A stretch of 64,000 bases of DNA from Limanda limanda. Lineage: Eukaryota > Chordata > Actinopteri > Pleuronectiformes > Pleuronectidae. The stretch covers positions 19,789,023 through 19,853,022 of the forward strand of contig NC_083641.1 in assembly GCF_963576545.1 (NCBI RefSeq), given 5' to 3'. The position numbers and the translations under genes are program-made. Positions 11,311 through 24,220 of this stretch are shown one piece after another. The notes beneath the pieces were generated by a model. It made no database searches and was not told the origin of the DNA. It worked only from the letters and a program-made list of their open reading frames with translations. How positions within the stretch are numbered: the first letter of the stretch is position 1; the number at the start of each line of letters is the position of its first letter.

Positions 11311-13540
11311 GCGAGTGGGAGTGCAGCAGTTTTTTAACAAGCAACAGAAGCTCAAGTGAAATAAAAAGAATACAAAAAAAGTTTAATACACATAGAAGAG
11401 GTAAACTCGGAAAGACTACGAGATGAGCGCCGACGCTGGAGTTCATGTCTTAAACGAACATATTAGCTGTTTGAGCTACGCATACCCGTTGAGGTATTTG
11501 GCTGCAGCAAAGCAGCAACAAATCAATATTTCAATAACAGAGGATCACATAAAAATGTATCAAATGACAATGTGCAAAGTCACGTCCAGAGAAACCACCT
11601 GATCGAGGAAATACAACAACATATTCCTGACTCAATATGTTCTCTTGCACTTCTGCAAAAGAGCAAACTATATTTACAGAGCAAACATTTGATCAAGTTA
11701 CACTGTGATACATGAATCACAGTGTAATTAGTTTGGTTATTGGTTACCGCTAAACAAAGAAAAGACAATGATTCACTAATGCACAGGTACATTCATGAAT
11801 TACCTTTTACAGTCAATGATTATAACTGATCTGGTAATGGTGGAATTTGGGTTAGAAGCATATTGACGAGCATACCTATCTGAAGCTATAGTTACTCAGA
11901 CTTCGAAGATCCCAGGATTTTGTGCTAACGGGCAAATTTTTATCTTTGTAATTGACAATAAGTCCCAGCCTTTGTTAATAGGACACAAATCCACAGAATT
12001 TACAGAAATGGAGTCAATGGTCGATTCCAGAGACAAAAGTCTTTGATCAGCCACAAGAGGGCAGTAAATGACATGATGCAAATGCAAACAAACAATATAT
12101 AGACGTTTATTGTCAAGAGTTTGTTTGTTTCACAGATGAAGAACCCTGAAGAAGAATCTCTGATCTGACGCTTTCATAACAGGAATATTTTGTGCCCGTT
12201 CATTTAGTGAAAGTAACATTTTTTTTAACTTTTGTGGTGGTTTTAAAAAAGACCATTTGATTTGAATTCGGTCACTGAGTACATTTTAAAGTGATCTCAC
12301 CCAACTCTGAGAGCCGAACAGGAAGCAGGAAATGTTTCTCTTATTTATACAGAAGATAGCAATCACAGTGCAGGGCAGGTTTTACAGCCACTGGCTCCTT
12401 TATTTTATTTTGGCCTTTTTTGCTTTTTGCTTTCGTGACCTTACATGACACAGAGCTCCATTTTTGTCTCAAAATGAGGCTTTGTCAGGTTGAAGCTGTA
12501 TCATTATTTACTTGAGATGTGTTTGAAAAGCTGCCGCGGGTCAAACGGAGGTAAAGGGAAGCGAGGACTTGTCGTTCCATCTCGGGTCAGTAACTCTAAT
12601 TTCGTGACCTTCAGCCTGAGCGTATTCGTGGAGGCGGCCAAAATGGAGGCAGGCGGTTTGTCATGAACCTGTGTGTGAGGAAGTGTTGATAGCACCGTGA
12701 ACTCAGACAAACACTTCATCACAGGAGGCTCTTTTTTTATTCAAAGCCACTGCTGGATACACGCAGCACAAGAGATCCATCACATTCACACTAATCTCGG
12801 AATATTTTATACATAATAGTAATTAATCAATAATAACAAGCCAGAGGATGAAACTGGGGAAGCCACATGTGTGAGGTTGTGCTTCAAACTCTCTCTCTCT
12901 CTCGCTCTCTCTCTGTCTCTGACCTTATTAGGCCTGGAAAAGTGGTGCTTACCAGACCATGCCAGTGAAGTTGAAAAAGAGGCATATCTGATCTTTGGTT
13001 AAATGGGTCTGACGGAGGTGACGACTGGAGAGTATGGGCGAGAGGAGGAAATAAAGACGTTAATCTCCTGAAGGTGAAGGGAGGACGTGAAGTAGTTTGA
13101 TATAGGGAAGCAGCAGTGGCAGCGAACAGGTGAGGAAGACAGGAGACAGATAATCAATGTAATTTGAGTATTAAATCACAGATCAAATCACTTCTCCACG
13201 CTGGCTGTTCCACTATAGCTGCTGTAACTCAATTCGATTTATCAACGAACAACAAAACACATCTGCCATGCTCACGTTAATCCAGCGGTGGGAAATGATT
13301 TTCAATAAACATCAGTGAAACACTGACGGATCCTATCAGACTTTTCCGAGACTAAAGAGCAGCACTGACAGGTCTTGGAAGCTCTTCTTTAGCTCAGTGG
13401 TACTTTCAACTAATAATAATCATATTTACTATATTAGCATATTGTGTTAGCCTACGTAAACATATTGGACAAATTAGGTTAAAGGTTGGATTGGATGATG
13501 GAGTTTGATACAAGTTATCTATTATTATATTTATAATCCT
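11311..13540. other. Intergenic, no gene recognised
   Basis: No coding signal. A CTCF-like motif on the + strand (12051-12065) matches the core consensus at 14 of 15 positions. A (CT)n tract is near 12892-12918. Confidence 0.45.
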
Positions 13541-13705
13541 TATTATCCTAATTATCATTATCATCCATTATCCATTAACCTTTATCCTTTATCCATTATC
13601 CATTATCCATTAACCATTAACCGTCATTCAGTATCCATTATCTATTCTGCTTATCCTTTTAGGTTGGCATGGGGCACTGGAGCTGATCCCAGCCGGCAAA
13701 CAGGG
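13541..13705 (-). mobile_element. Tail of a common teleost SINE-like repeat with expanded (GGATAA)n-type end
   Basis: On the minus strand it reads 'gctgggatcagctccagtg', 'aaaaggataagcag' and 'atagataatggata', then a run of TAATGGATAA-type units. This is the 3' tail of the repeat seen more fully at 60535-60775 and 53275-53430. The tail has expanded into an imperfect tandem array. Confidence 0.55.
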
Positions 13706-14632
13706 GAAAACTTTTCTTATCACACCGATCTGAGTTCAAGTTAAGTTCATTATTTGATGCTAGAAATGGGGAGAAACATGATTTACAGATACAGACTCGA
13801 GTTGGTGGCTACTGCTCAGACTCCGGCTCTAAATGCGAAAGATGGCACTCCTTCATCTCCAGAACGATTGGCTTCATTTCTGGATAGTTGGAGGAAGTTG
13901 AGACATGTCATCCTCTTGCTCTCTCTCCCTCTCTCTCTATTTATAAATGTATATATAGTATACTGCTGACTTCTCAAAAGAGTCAGATATGGACAAAAGT
14001 TCATCATCAACATCAAATAAGTTCCTCTGATTTGAACCTGGTTATTAGCCTGCTTCCCTACATCCCCGGTGAAACGCCTCAGAACTCCCATGGTGCACTG
14101 CTGCCTTCCTGTCCCTTTCTTTGCCTCCAACAACAAGAAAGGGCATATTGTTTCTGTCTTGGCGCTGCCTCCTCTCCCAGATGTAACGCACTGTTGCCTC
14201 CTTTCTCTTTTCATATCAGTCAGTTTTGCCTCTGTTCTGTGCTCTATAGTCCCTCCTCCTCCCTCCTCCCTCCTCCCTCCTCCCTCTTCCCTCTCTCTTT
14301 CATCCATTCACCCTTTGGTCCCTGTCTCTGTCACTGGAGCGTCCCGTTGTCACATCTCTCTTCTCACTATGCGCTGCCCATTAATGTGCCTTTTTAAGTC
14401 TCCCTCCCTCCTGCCCCCCCCCCCATCCATCTCGCTCCCTCCCCTGTCATGGTGCAGAATATTGATAACCGGCCCCCCCGATGAGGAGAGATCCCCCACG
14501 TAATGTTTTCCTTTCATTTCTCAGGGACTTGTTTGAATTGGCGAAAGTGCTTTGTGTCTCCTTGTGAGCGGGAAGACACTTTCAATTACTAATTAAAACT
14601 TCAGATAGTGTGAGTGCCGTCGCTGAGACATG
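13706..14632. other. Intergenic, pyrimidine-rich low complexity; possible conserved element at 14515-14610
   Basis: 14250-14300 and 14400-14450 are C/T-rich low complexity with a (TCCTCCC)n-like run. The longer reading frames here are low-complexity artefacts. 14515-14610 is AT-rich with 'attactaattaaaac' and may be regulatory. Confidence 0.45.
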
Positions 14633-14657
14633 GTGTGTGTGTGTGTGTGTGTGTGTG
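14633..14657. repeat. (TG)n microsatellite abutting a MITE
   Basis: A pure TG run that ends exactly where the left terminus of the MITE at 14658 begins. Confidence 0.95.
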
Positions 14658-15021
14658 TACGGTGGCCATGAAGTGCAAATCACAGCAGCAAATTTATAGA
14701 ACTCAGTATAAAAACATGATGGCATGTACTTCTGACGGAAAAGAGAGGTAGCTGCTATCTGTTTTTTCTCATTGGCAGTTGAAGTTTTTTTGTCTGATTT
14801 GTCATTTTGTTTTGTTTTTAGCTGTTGTGTTTTGTGTTGTGCGTCTTGTTGACGTTGTGTTTTCCTTTTTGCCATTTTCTTCTTTGTCTTATTTTATGTT
14901 CTTATTTATTATCTGTTGTTGTGTTGTGTGATTTTTCTTATTTGTTATTAGTTTTTTGTTTTCTTATTCAATGTTGTATTCTGTGATTTACCGTTGAAAT
15001 TTGCACTTCACGGCCACCGTA
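14658..15021. mobile_element. MITE with 23-bp terminal inverted repeats and TA ends
   Basis: Bases 14658-14680 are the reverse complement of 14999-15021 with 22 of 23 matches. Both ends carry TA at the outer edge (TAcggtggcc... and ...ggccaccgTA), which fits a TA target-site duplication of the Tc1/mariner type; other TA-targeting families are possible. The 364-bp interior has no coding capacity and is strongly T/G-rich on the + strand, so it is a non-autonomous element. Confidence 0.8.
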
Positions 15022-15110
15022 GTTGCACAAAATGAATGGATCGAGAAGCTGAGGTGAAAATGTTACATAAGAGTGAGTCAGATCTTTGACACTGTTGTAT
15101 TTCCTGAGAA

Positions 15111-15111
<1 letters not shown>

Positions 15112-15171
<60 letters not shown>

Positions 15172-15178
15172 TGTGTGA
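15112..15178. repeat. (TG)n microsatellite
   Basis: About 33 TG units with a GCGC interruption near the right end. Confidence 0.95.
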
Positions 15179-17656
15179 GTGAGTTTGAGTGTCTGTGTGT
15201 CAGACAGTTACTCTCAAGTTTCGTTTTGTCCTCCTCCCACTTCATGTTTACTTCTTTCGACACTTTTGACAAACACTCAGCTCAGCATGTTCAGACCTGT
15301 TTGTTTACACACCAGTGGATCCCTTCTTCTTGTGCTTTGTCTCAAATGCCATACATTATTTTTTCTCCTTGTCAAATTGCCCGTAAAACGCACAACCTTG
15401 CTTTCCACTCTGAATGTTCAGCAATTTTACGCTGACTTGGTCGCTAATGGGAAAAGTTTGACAGTTTTCCCGCCTTTCTTTTTCACCGCACCCTTCCATT
15501 TGTCAGCTGCATCTTTCATCGCCGCGCTTTATCCCATTAGGGATTTAGTCATTCAGAGCGATTCCGATTATGGTTCACGGACGGTAATGGTAACGCTGTG
15601 AGGCACATGCACATTCTGATGACGCTGATTGTTTACTCATTTATTGCCTTCCACGAAGAATAGGATATTTCTCCGAAAGCAATTGAACAACCAAGCAATC
15701 TCACCTACAGAAATTAAAGCTCCTTTCCAGGAAGCACTTCCACAGCCTCGTACCTCATTTATGTTGGTTAAAAAATTGGAAGTCATCCAGGAAATGACTG
15801 ATTAAAATCTTGTTTTGTTCTGCAGCGATTCGGGAGGAATGTAAACTGATGCGGTTCTCTCCTGGAAGCAAATGCATTGTAATGTGCATCCTGTATTTCT
15901 CACCAGGCCACAGAGTGTCTTTAAGCCAGCATTAGCACCACTGTATTGGCACACAAACAGCTTTACGCTAATGTGCGCCATTAGCTCCGACTCTTTACCC
16001 CACTTTGCTTCAAGCATCTCTGTATCAGCATCCTTGTTTTCAGCTGCCGGGGAAACAGATGATGGAGAACCACCTTCATTAGATTATCCCTCTACCCACC
16101 AATTGCCTCTATCCATCCGTTCACATTCCTCTCATCCGACACTTAGAACTTCTCCACTTTAAAGATGTTTTGTTATTTGACTCCACTCGCCTCATAATTC
16201 ATAAATTATGTCAAGTGCATATAGCTTCAGTTGGTTTTTGCAGCTTTATTGTTGCAGCATGAGCTTTAAAAATGGGCTTGTTTTGTCATCTAAAATCAAA
16301 CATTCATTCCTCAGGGTAAATGGGTCAGACAAGCTGAAACGATGGTTCCTTTCCAAACATTTCAGTCGTTAGCCCTCAGGCAGATTCAAGACAATGTTTA
16401 TTAATATTGTGAAATTAGAAAAATTCCCTTTTTTTAAGACAGATGTGTCTCCGATTTCAATATGTCTTGTCAATCATTATTTGCTGTTTGAAAATATACA
16501 TTTTAAATCCAGTGGTCACGTCACCCAGGCAGTATCTCATTCTTATATCTTATACATGCTTCTCCTCTCATGGACAAAAGGCCTCAGGACAGATACTTAT
16601 CTATAAAGCCTTTTCTTATCTAGGTAGTTCAAAAAAATTTGTGAATGTCTTTTCTCCTCATTCCCGCTGCAGTGAGATCTAAATCTGCAAAATTGGGCGT
16701 CACTTTGTGAAGTAGAACCATTCCTGAAGAAACTGTGTTGTCTCTCTGCCTACTGCAAATGCATTTAGTCATTATTATAAATACTATAATTATGTAATAA
16801 AAATAATGATGATAACAACGACTTAATTTATTCTATATTTATTTTTTCTATTTATTCTTTATTTACAGAACGATCACCTTAAGAAATGCTCAACTATGAG
16901 CCACTCTGCACTTTTTGAACACCCCAAAGCTGAGCAATCATCTTTTTGTTATGGCACATGGCATACGTTGTGTTTAGTGCATTGTTTGATGAATTAGTAG
17001 TTTGTGTTTAAGTTATTGTTTTCATTTTCAAAGTTTTACACTAGTCTATAATTGTTTTAAGATGCTATCAAAGTTGTTTCTGATTGGGAGAAATCTTTTA
17101 AAATAACTACGTGTTAGAGGTTGTTGCTTTGATGATTTCATGATGTCCGCTTGAAGTGAACTTTTGTGACATACTTTGGTCACAAAAATCCTTAGAAACG
17201 AAGCCAGAATTGAGCTTATTTTATTCTCAAGCATGGGAACAAATGTCTTGACATAATGTTCGAATTACAAAAATGCTTTGACTTCATTAGAAAAGGGGGT
17301 GGCCTGACAGTCTGGGAACTACTTTAATGTGGTATTTACACAGAATGGACACACTGACCTTTTCTCTGCTCGATAGAAGGCCTCTGTGACATTAAGCTGC
17401 ATTGATCAGATTATAGAAAAGTCAGTTGTTTGATTTGGACCAGCAAGAGAAAATTATCCAGTGCCATCATACAGACAGATATCAGATATAGGAGATGCAG
17501 ATATAGAGAGTGATGGGAAGGCAAAGAGGTGGCAGAGGAAAAAAGAAGAAGAGAAGGTGGAGCGGCGGCTGCACATGGGGCTGGTCATAGGGTTTAGCCT
17601 GTTGATCACAGTAGCAGTCAGAGGAGTCAGAGGAGCCCTGGGGAGCAGCTGACCTT
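15179..17656. other. Intergenic, no gene recognised; possible conserved non-coding DNA at 15440-15660
   Basis: No ORF resembles a known protein. 15440-15660 has mixed composition without repeat landmarks and could be a conserved regulatory element, as could 16150-16320. This is a visual impression, not an alignment. Confidence 0.4.
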
Positions 17657-17679
17657 TGTGTGTTTGTGTGTGCGTGTGA

Positions 17680-17756
<77 letters not shown>
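17657..17756. repeat. (TG)n microsatellite, about 100 bp
   Basis: A long TG run with a few early interruptions (TTTG, TGCG, TGAG). Confidence 0.95.
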
Positions 17757-17758
<2 letters not shown>

Positions 17759-19139
17759 AGCTGTATACAGAAAACTAAAGTGTGCACCTGACTTAACTGA
17801 CCTTTCTTTTAAGGTCCATCCAGTGTGAATTCAGGTTCTCGGGCAATCAGGAGAGCAGGAAGGTGGTGGTGGGGGGTCTTTATATGAGCTGTGAATGTCA
17901 GAGGAAACTTCTCAAGCCAACTGTGATGATGTGTTTAACAGCAGAAAGATGCAGCTTGTCCAGAAGTTTATCTGTGGGGCTACAGAAACAAGGACAGATC
18001 AGCTTTTATGTTCATGGGAGGTCAGGACACAGACGCCTGTTTACAGATTCAACAAGAAACATTAGGATTCATTTTGTGTTTTGCGACCATCTGGCTAAAG
18101 TCCAATATTCACTCTCAGTGTCTGTTTTGATCTTCACTTACTCTTGAGGTGAAAATCTGTCTCTTAAGCAGGTGCATGCTCCTCTTTGTTAGCTGTTGCA
18201 TCGCGGGTCTTAGTGTCTGAGAGATCTTTGAGATTTTGTTTGCTAACTTTTTCGCCCACTGCAGCTGGCATCACCCCCGATGAGAGTGAAACCTAACAGC
18301 AGAACTGTGCCTGTGAACCATGAAACCAAAACCATGAGCTCAAAGAAGCCACAATGCTCCTGGTGTGACCTGCAGATTTGTCTGTAGTGGCTCCTATCAG
18401 ATATAAGTGATGCTGTGATCCATTGTTGACGCAAATAATATGAAGTGTTGTAGCCTTAAGTAAACTGTTTATCTCAATGTTTACACAATAGTTCAATGGA
18501 AACTACTGATGTGATCCCAGGCCTCTTTCATAAACACACTGTGAGTTGAGAGAGTTTATATACGGATTTAACACATTGTCCTTGTTTGGCCCACACAATA
18601 TGTTTTGTGTTTTTGTTTTTTGAACCATAATTCACCATTTAAATATGACATAAATATTATAATTTGAACATGAGCCCTGATTTATTATTATTATCCTTAT
18701 ATTTATTATCTTCTTACTATGTTTATAACTTGAACACAACAGTTTGTACAACTAGTCTAGGTATCTTCCTGCAGGAGGGACGGCAGAAAACATCTGAGAG
18801 TGAAAACAATCATTCTGTTTATGAAAACTATATTCAATATTAACTTTCATCGTGTACAATATTACTTCTCAACATCATGTTCAATATCACTCTTTCATTA
18901 TCTTGTGCTATATATATGCAATATTACTTTCATTATTTCATGTATGATATGAATTTCATAATCCACAGTATTGCATTGATATCATGTGCAATACTTGCTT
19001 CTCGTTTGTCATTTTCAACACTGCTTTTTCTATTACTACTTTATTCAAGCTTTTAGTTCATTCTTTTAAATATTTTTTTAACTTATCTTACTTTTATTTT
19101 TATTTATTTAAGCACCGACCATCTCTTACTCCTCATTAA
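17757..19139. other. Intergenic, no gene recognised; imperfect tandem-like AT-rich stretch at 18830-19030
   Basis: 18830-19030 repeats the words 'caatattac', 'tttcat' and 'atgtgcaata'/'gtgtacaata' at roughly regular distances, which suggests a decayed tandem or transposon tail. Otherwise nothing was recognised. Confidence 0.4.
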
Positions 19140-19345
19140 GCTTTGTATTTTGAAAATGTCCCTTCTTTTAAATATTATTGCAATAGTCTTTGTAACTCTG
19201 GAGCAAAATCCAACATCCAAAAAAATAGAGTTCTTATCTTATCTGATCTGATCTTAAAAGGGAGGGTTTTTCTTCCCTGTGGCAACATGCCTGCTTGTTG
19301 TGGTGTTGGCTTTCTCTCTTTAACATTGTAAGGCCTGGACCTGAC
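19140..19345 (+). mobile_element. Decayed non-LTR retrotransposon/SINE tail fragment
   Basis: Contains 'gggagggtttttcttccc', 'gcttgttgtggtgttgg' and 'ctttaacattgtaaggcc'. The same order of landmarks appears at 24530-24722 ('gcttgttgtgggaactgc', 'ctctgtaacattgttaag'). It resembles the tail of a common teleost non-LTR element. Confidence 0.4.
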
Positions 19346-19751
19346 ATTGCTAAGAGTGTTGTAAATTAATGTGTGTCGGGATTCAGTTTGTTTGACACCA
19401 AGTGAGCCATGCAGCGTCATCCCAGGCAAAGAGTTGGCCAACCAATCGGAGACACTATGACAGACGTCGCTAGATGTTTTGCTCTCGCACAGTAGGAACG
19501 AGTGTTTGGGCTGAAAACACAGAACAAGCACGAGACAATCCATGTGGGTCAATCACTTCCAGAAGAGAGTAACGGATGTGGAGCTTGAGGATGAATTGAG
19601 GGAAGAGCGAGAGAAAAATAAAAGAGAAATTGCAAATGAGACATAATTGAGTGATGCAGAGTGACAGAAAAGGAGAGACTGATGAAGAATCCAGTATTTT
19701 GCAGCCTCGTCTGGAGGACGGCTGATAAGAGAGATCAGAACCAGTGGAGAT

Positions 19752-19766
19752 TGTGTGCGTGTGTGT

Positions 19767-19857
<91 letters not shown>
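19752..19857. repeat. (TG)n microsatellite, about 105 bp
   Basis: Long TG run with one GAG interruption near the left end. Confidence 0.95.
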
Positions 19858-19858
<1 letters not shown>

Positions 19859-20074
19859 CTGAGGTGGTCTTCCTATGGGCATGATGAAGGATGAAGAAAA
19901 CAATAAATGTGCAAATAAATTTTAAATAAAAACTGAACAAAAAGGAATACAAAGAAAACAAAGAAAATTTAGGAAAAGACAGAAACACTAACAAGACCCA
20001 CTGGGACACATTTCTCTGGAACAGCAAAGAGGAAAGTCCACTTATTTATCAAATTTTATTTCCCTAATGAGAAC

Positions 20075-20134
20075 GGTCTAAGTATGCTAATGCTGGTCTA
20101 AGTATGCTAATGCATCTTAGAGTCCAATTTGCAT
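20075..20134. promoter_or_regulatory. Cluster of three octamer/POU-type motifs, candidate enhancer
   Basis: A 20-bp unit is repeated twice in tandem (20075-20093 and 20095-20113), each copy carrying ATGCTAAT (20084-20091 and 20104-20111). A canonical octamer, ATTTGCAT, follows at 20127-20134. ATGCAAAT-type octamers are the known binding site of POU-domain factors. Three sites in 51 bp within non-repetitive AT-rich DNA suggests a regulatory element. The target gene and activity are unknown. Confidence 0.4.
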
Positions 20135-21309
20135 CACTAAGCATAGCAGCAGACATCTCCATTCAACCTCAATTAATGAGGATGACACAGGCAGGAAACG
20201 CTGTTCGCCGTCGCCGGTCTGACGGCGATTGGGTTGTCAGAGGAGCCAGCCAAGCAGGAAGTAAAGAAATACAGGTCAGAGCCTGAGACAAATAGAATTT
20301 CCTTTCTGCGTTTTATGCCTGTCCTTCTGATTACATCTGGAACGAGAGGGGAAGTGGTATTGCGTACAATCAGTCTAGAGACTTCTGTGGAAGGGACTGA
20401 ACTCACTGGTGCAGCTGAGACACAACAGCACCCAGTGGGCTTGTTAAAGTGTTTTTGTTCTGATGTATTTCAGCTGTATTTCTCAGGCAATGATCTGTTT
20501 TAAGGGTTGGCAATAATGTCACGCATCCCGCAACATTCCTCACGCTCTTTACATGCTCGAGACCAAATGAAGCGGCGGTTAGGATGTTGTGGACTCGAGG
20601 GTGGTGATCCGTGCGCTGCACTGAGTGATGCTGCCGGAGCTGCAGGAGGTAATTTCAACTTTATCCTTATCCAACTTCACACCTGGAACCATGTGCAGGG
20701 CAACACTGCTCCCGCAGACATAAATTGGATCTGACTGGGGAAACATGACTCACCAAAGTCTGTGACAGTGTGAGCAGAGTAAATGAAAGTCTAAGAAGCT
20801 TTATCCATAAATAATGTTCAGCAGGCCGCACCGTTGCTTGTTTTTTTTCCCTTTTAATGAAGAAAACACTGATTTGTCTTTGTTTGTAAAATCATTAAAA
20901 TACTGAATTTCAATTAATTCTGATAAAACATAAGAGTAGCACAAGTAGAGGACACTGCGAACTCTCTAAATCATTAGTTTACTAACATTTGCCATCATCA
21001 GCCACTGGTTATACCAGACCATACCACCTTATTTAATCGATTTTTTTATTTGTAGGACAGAGATTGTGATGTTTCTCATTCCAAGAGTTCCATCTATATT
21101 TAAATTTAAGGAACCATGTTGGATACTTGTGTTTGTCACCGTCTGAGCTTCTATCTCCACTTCCCCATTTCAGCTTCTTTCTGTTACTGTCTTAGTTATT
21201 TGTGATCTAACTTCTTCTTTCACTGGTGGTTGCGGCCTCAGCTTTAGGAATGATGTTGGTTTTATTTGTTACGCTCAGAAGTTCTCTCTTTTCTTTTGAC
21301 CTCATTCTT
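20135..21309. other. Intergenic, no gene recognised
   Basis: 20135-20230 continues as non-repetitive sequence beside the octamer cluster. No coding similarity was recognised in the rest. Confidence 0.45.
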
Positions 21310-21525
21310 TTACTCACCTGTTGACAAGGTATCCGATCTCGTTATGGTAAAGAAAATGAAAAATAATCTGAATCGGCTCCAAAATGTAATGATTTCTTTC
21401 TTGGGTCATAAAACCAACCCCTCGACAAAATTTAATAGAAATCAGTGTGGTAGTTTTTGAGTAATTGTGCTGAAGGCCAGAAAAACAACAAAAAACAGAA
21501 GCACCTTGGCGGAGGTAATTACAGG
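21310..21525 (+). repeat. 'CCTTGGCGGAGGT'-family repeat
   Basis: Has 'ttcttgggtcataaaacc', 'aaatttaatagaaatcag', 'tagtttttgagtaattgtg' and ends 'caccttggcggaggtaatt'. The terminal phrase is shared with the other copies. It belongs to the same or a sister family. Confidence 0.6.
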
Positions 21526-23879
21526 ACTGTCACAGTGAATACTTTGCAGTGAATAAGCACCCAAAGGTGGAAGGAGCACCACCTTAGAAAACCCAAGCTT
21601 TGGCATTGAAATCTTTGTTTTTTTTGTGCCAAGCAAAAGCCCTGAAACACATTTATTTCTTCTTCAATCAAAGGTAAAACCCCTACATGATGTCTTTTAG
21701 AAATGTAAGAGAGCTATTAACACCCAGCAGAAGCCCATTCAACAGGTTGAGGCACACTGACCCTACAAATGTCACTTGTTAGCACATTTAAATTAACCTT
21801 GCAGTGCACATCCGCCCGTGTCCAATATGTCTCTATTCCTGTCAGAGTCTGGGGCAGAAAATGGAGTTCAGAGCCAAATAAAAAAAGGGTCCTTGGCAGG
21901 AAATGTTGCGGGAGGTGCCGGGATCATTTGTGAACTCAGCTCACCCTGCCTCGAGATTTTGATTATTGAGCTTTTTCATTTTAACTTCATGCCCTATAAG
22001 ATAACAGAGACAGCAGCTTGGCAAAGGACAGCGCTGAATGTGCTGCTCCATATGTCACGAGTGGAACTTGTTCTCCAGGTACGTTTCAGGAATGACTGTC
22101 CACAAACAAAACAGAAATTTGTTTTGAGTGAAGTCTGCCGCGATGCCAGCAGCTGTACATTTGCTGTGTATGCAGCCGAAGGATTAACCCCAAGGGACAT
22201 AATCCATCACGCTCTGTGTTTTGATAGATGTTCAGTGTCAGATGGTTTGAGCTGATAGTGTAACAGTAAACGGCCACAGGCAGATTTCCTTCAGAAACTG
22301 AAATAAACCTTTTAGCAACTTAGTAGCGGCTCTTTTCCCAGGCCCCTGCTGAAATATGACAAGCCAAAAATAATTACATAACTACAACTACATTGTCCAT
22401 ACAAATATACAAAGGTATTACTTCTGAGATATCGGCAGAGGTGGAGGTAAGTATCATTATAGTTGTAAGTAAATAGATGGAACACATACGATTTCATGCG
22501 CGACTCTATAAGAGTGAATATCCCAAATTAAGTGATGTAGTTGTAGCCCAAAACCTCTAGTCAATCCTTAGCACAACATCTGAACATTATACGTGCCACA
22601 AATCATGCTAATAAAGAGAAGCAGAGCCAAATTAGAGAGGTTTCAGTCGGCACAAGAGTCTAAATCGGCACTATTTGATTATTGTTGTACAAATTAATGT
22701 GGAAGAAGCACATTTGTGACAAAATGTGTTTCAAACACAATTTTTTTGTCAATCGCTCCTTCACATGCAAAAGTGCAGTTTTCTATGGGATTAATTTATC
22801 GGAGGTACAATTGCAGTGACCTTTGATTTGTGAATATAGCCTTAACAACTCTGCTAATGGAGCCAGGAGCTGATGTAAGAATCCTCCTGAGGCTCCTGAT
22901 ACACTGTGTCAACAGCCGGGCAGATGCAGCCGCTCCCTAGTGACATCACGATGACACACTTCTACATGAGACCGCCTCGCCACTGGTCTGGCACGCCCAC
23001 AACACAGCCAGGTACAGAGAGAGAGAAGGCTTCTCCTAGAAACGTCTGGTTAGCGGTATCACCATGTCATAGGCACTGTGTACTTTACAGATTTTTATTT
23101 AATCAGAAAGGATTTATCAGATCTTTCTTTTCTAATATGCACCATGTTATCTCATTTAGGTAGAAGTTCTGTAAAGTTTATAACATGTTGATCTCAGGAG
23201 AAATGTTCTTAAACTTAACTGTTACAGTATATTGGAATTCAAAGCTGTATTAAACACTGTCCCAGTTGGAGAGGGGACTAGGCCTATATGTGAAATTGTG
23301 GAAAATGTGTTGCTTCCCTGTCAAGGACAAAAAACTCAATCACTTAATATCCTCTGATGGACAACGATACAAGTTTATGTTGGACATTGACTCTCTCTCA
23401 TTAAAGACATCCATTAGATTATTGCTGCAGCTCTGGCTCGCTCCGCTCCCACCATTTTTAAGTTCTTCGGCATCACAGCATAATTAATTTAACCTTTGGC
23501 TCTCTCACTCCGCGGCCGGTTCCCTTCACTATTCTCCACCATCCTCTCTCATGTCTTGTGTCCCTGCCTTTGTCCTTGGCTGCTGTCTCACATCCAGCTG
23601 TCGGTCTCAGCGTTTTAGGAGAAGCCAACTGATCATCTTGTTGTGCAAAACAGAAACTTATGGTTTTTCCTTGCCTAACCTTCAATTTTATGTGTTACTC
23701 AACATCTGCGATTGGCAGAAGCTTATTGTGGAAGGGTGTTTCATTGCAAAATAAGTTGCAATGACAAATTCATAACCGTGATATATCACTGTACAGCTTA
23801 GTTTTTTATTTCTTCTGACTTTCCTGCAGCATCTCCCATCTTGTGGTATGCACTTTGAATTCATCATTACCTCCATCTC
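21526..23879. other. Intergenic, no gene recognised; possible conserved stretch 21790-22210
   Basis: 21818-22255 happens to be open for 145 codons on the + strand, but the translation shows no family I recognise. The base composition looks like conserved non-coding DNA rather than an exon. Nothing else stands out. Confidence 0.4.
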
Positions 23880-24220
23880 TGTTATCTTCCCTGTTAGTTT
23901 GTTTGTAAGTTGGAGGATTATCTCAAAACCCTGGTTGCAGTATGGTACAGAGAAGAACCCATATTTAATTGGTGCAGATGTGGAGCAGGGGGCGGATCCA
24001 GGAATCCATTATCACTTTCTTTAACATTGATTGATATGGCACATTTTCATCCATTTTTCAGAGAATGGATCTTGATGACAAATATCAGGCATGTTCAGAG
24101 GATTGATATTCAAGAGTTTGAGCAATTTGGTCCAGATGATCCAAATAAAAAATCCAGATCTGGTGAATTTAAATATGGCTGTTGGGCTTTAGCGGAGGTA
24201 TTTGAAACTGTAGTTCTCGC
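23880..24220 (+). repeat. 'CCTTGGCGGAGGT'-family repeat, fairly complete copy
   Basis: Contains, in order, 'gggggcggatccaggaat', 'cactttctttaacattg', 'aatggatcttgatgac', 'atatcaggcatgttcag', 'gatccaaataaaaaatcc' and 'ggctttagcggaggta', matching the copy at 41628-42085 in order and strand. Confidence 0.65.

Noticed and set aside
13888..14503. Long frames of 144-169 codons
   Set aside because: They are Ser/Pro/Leu-rich translations of C/T-rich low-complexity DNA.
19470..20027. 185-codon minus-strand ORF with a His/Thr-rich centre
   Set aside because: The centre is just the translated (CA)n microsatellite; the flanks have no similarity.
21818..22255. 145-codon ORF on the + strand
   Set aside because: No recognised domain or homology. 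Length is compatible with chance in a 64-kb window; a splice donor-like gtacgt near 22080 is not matched by other exon signals.
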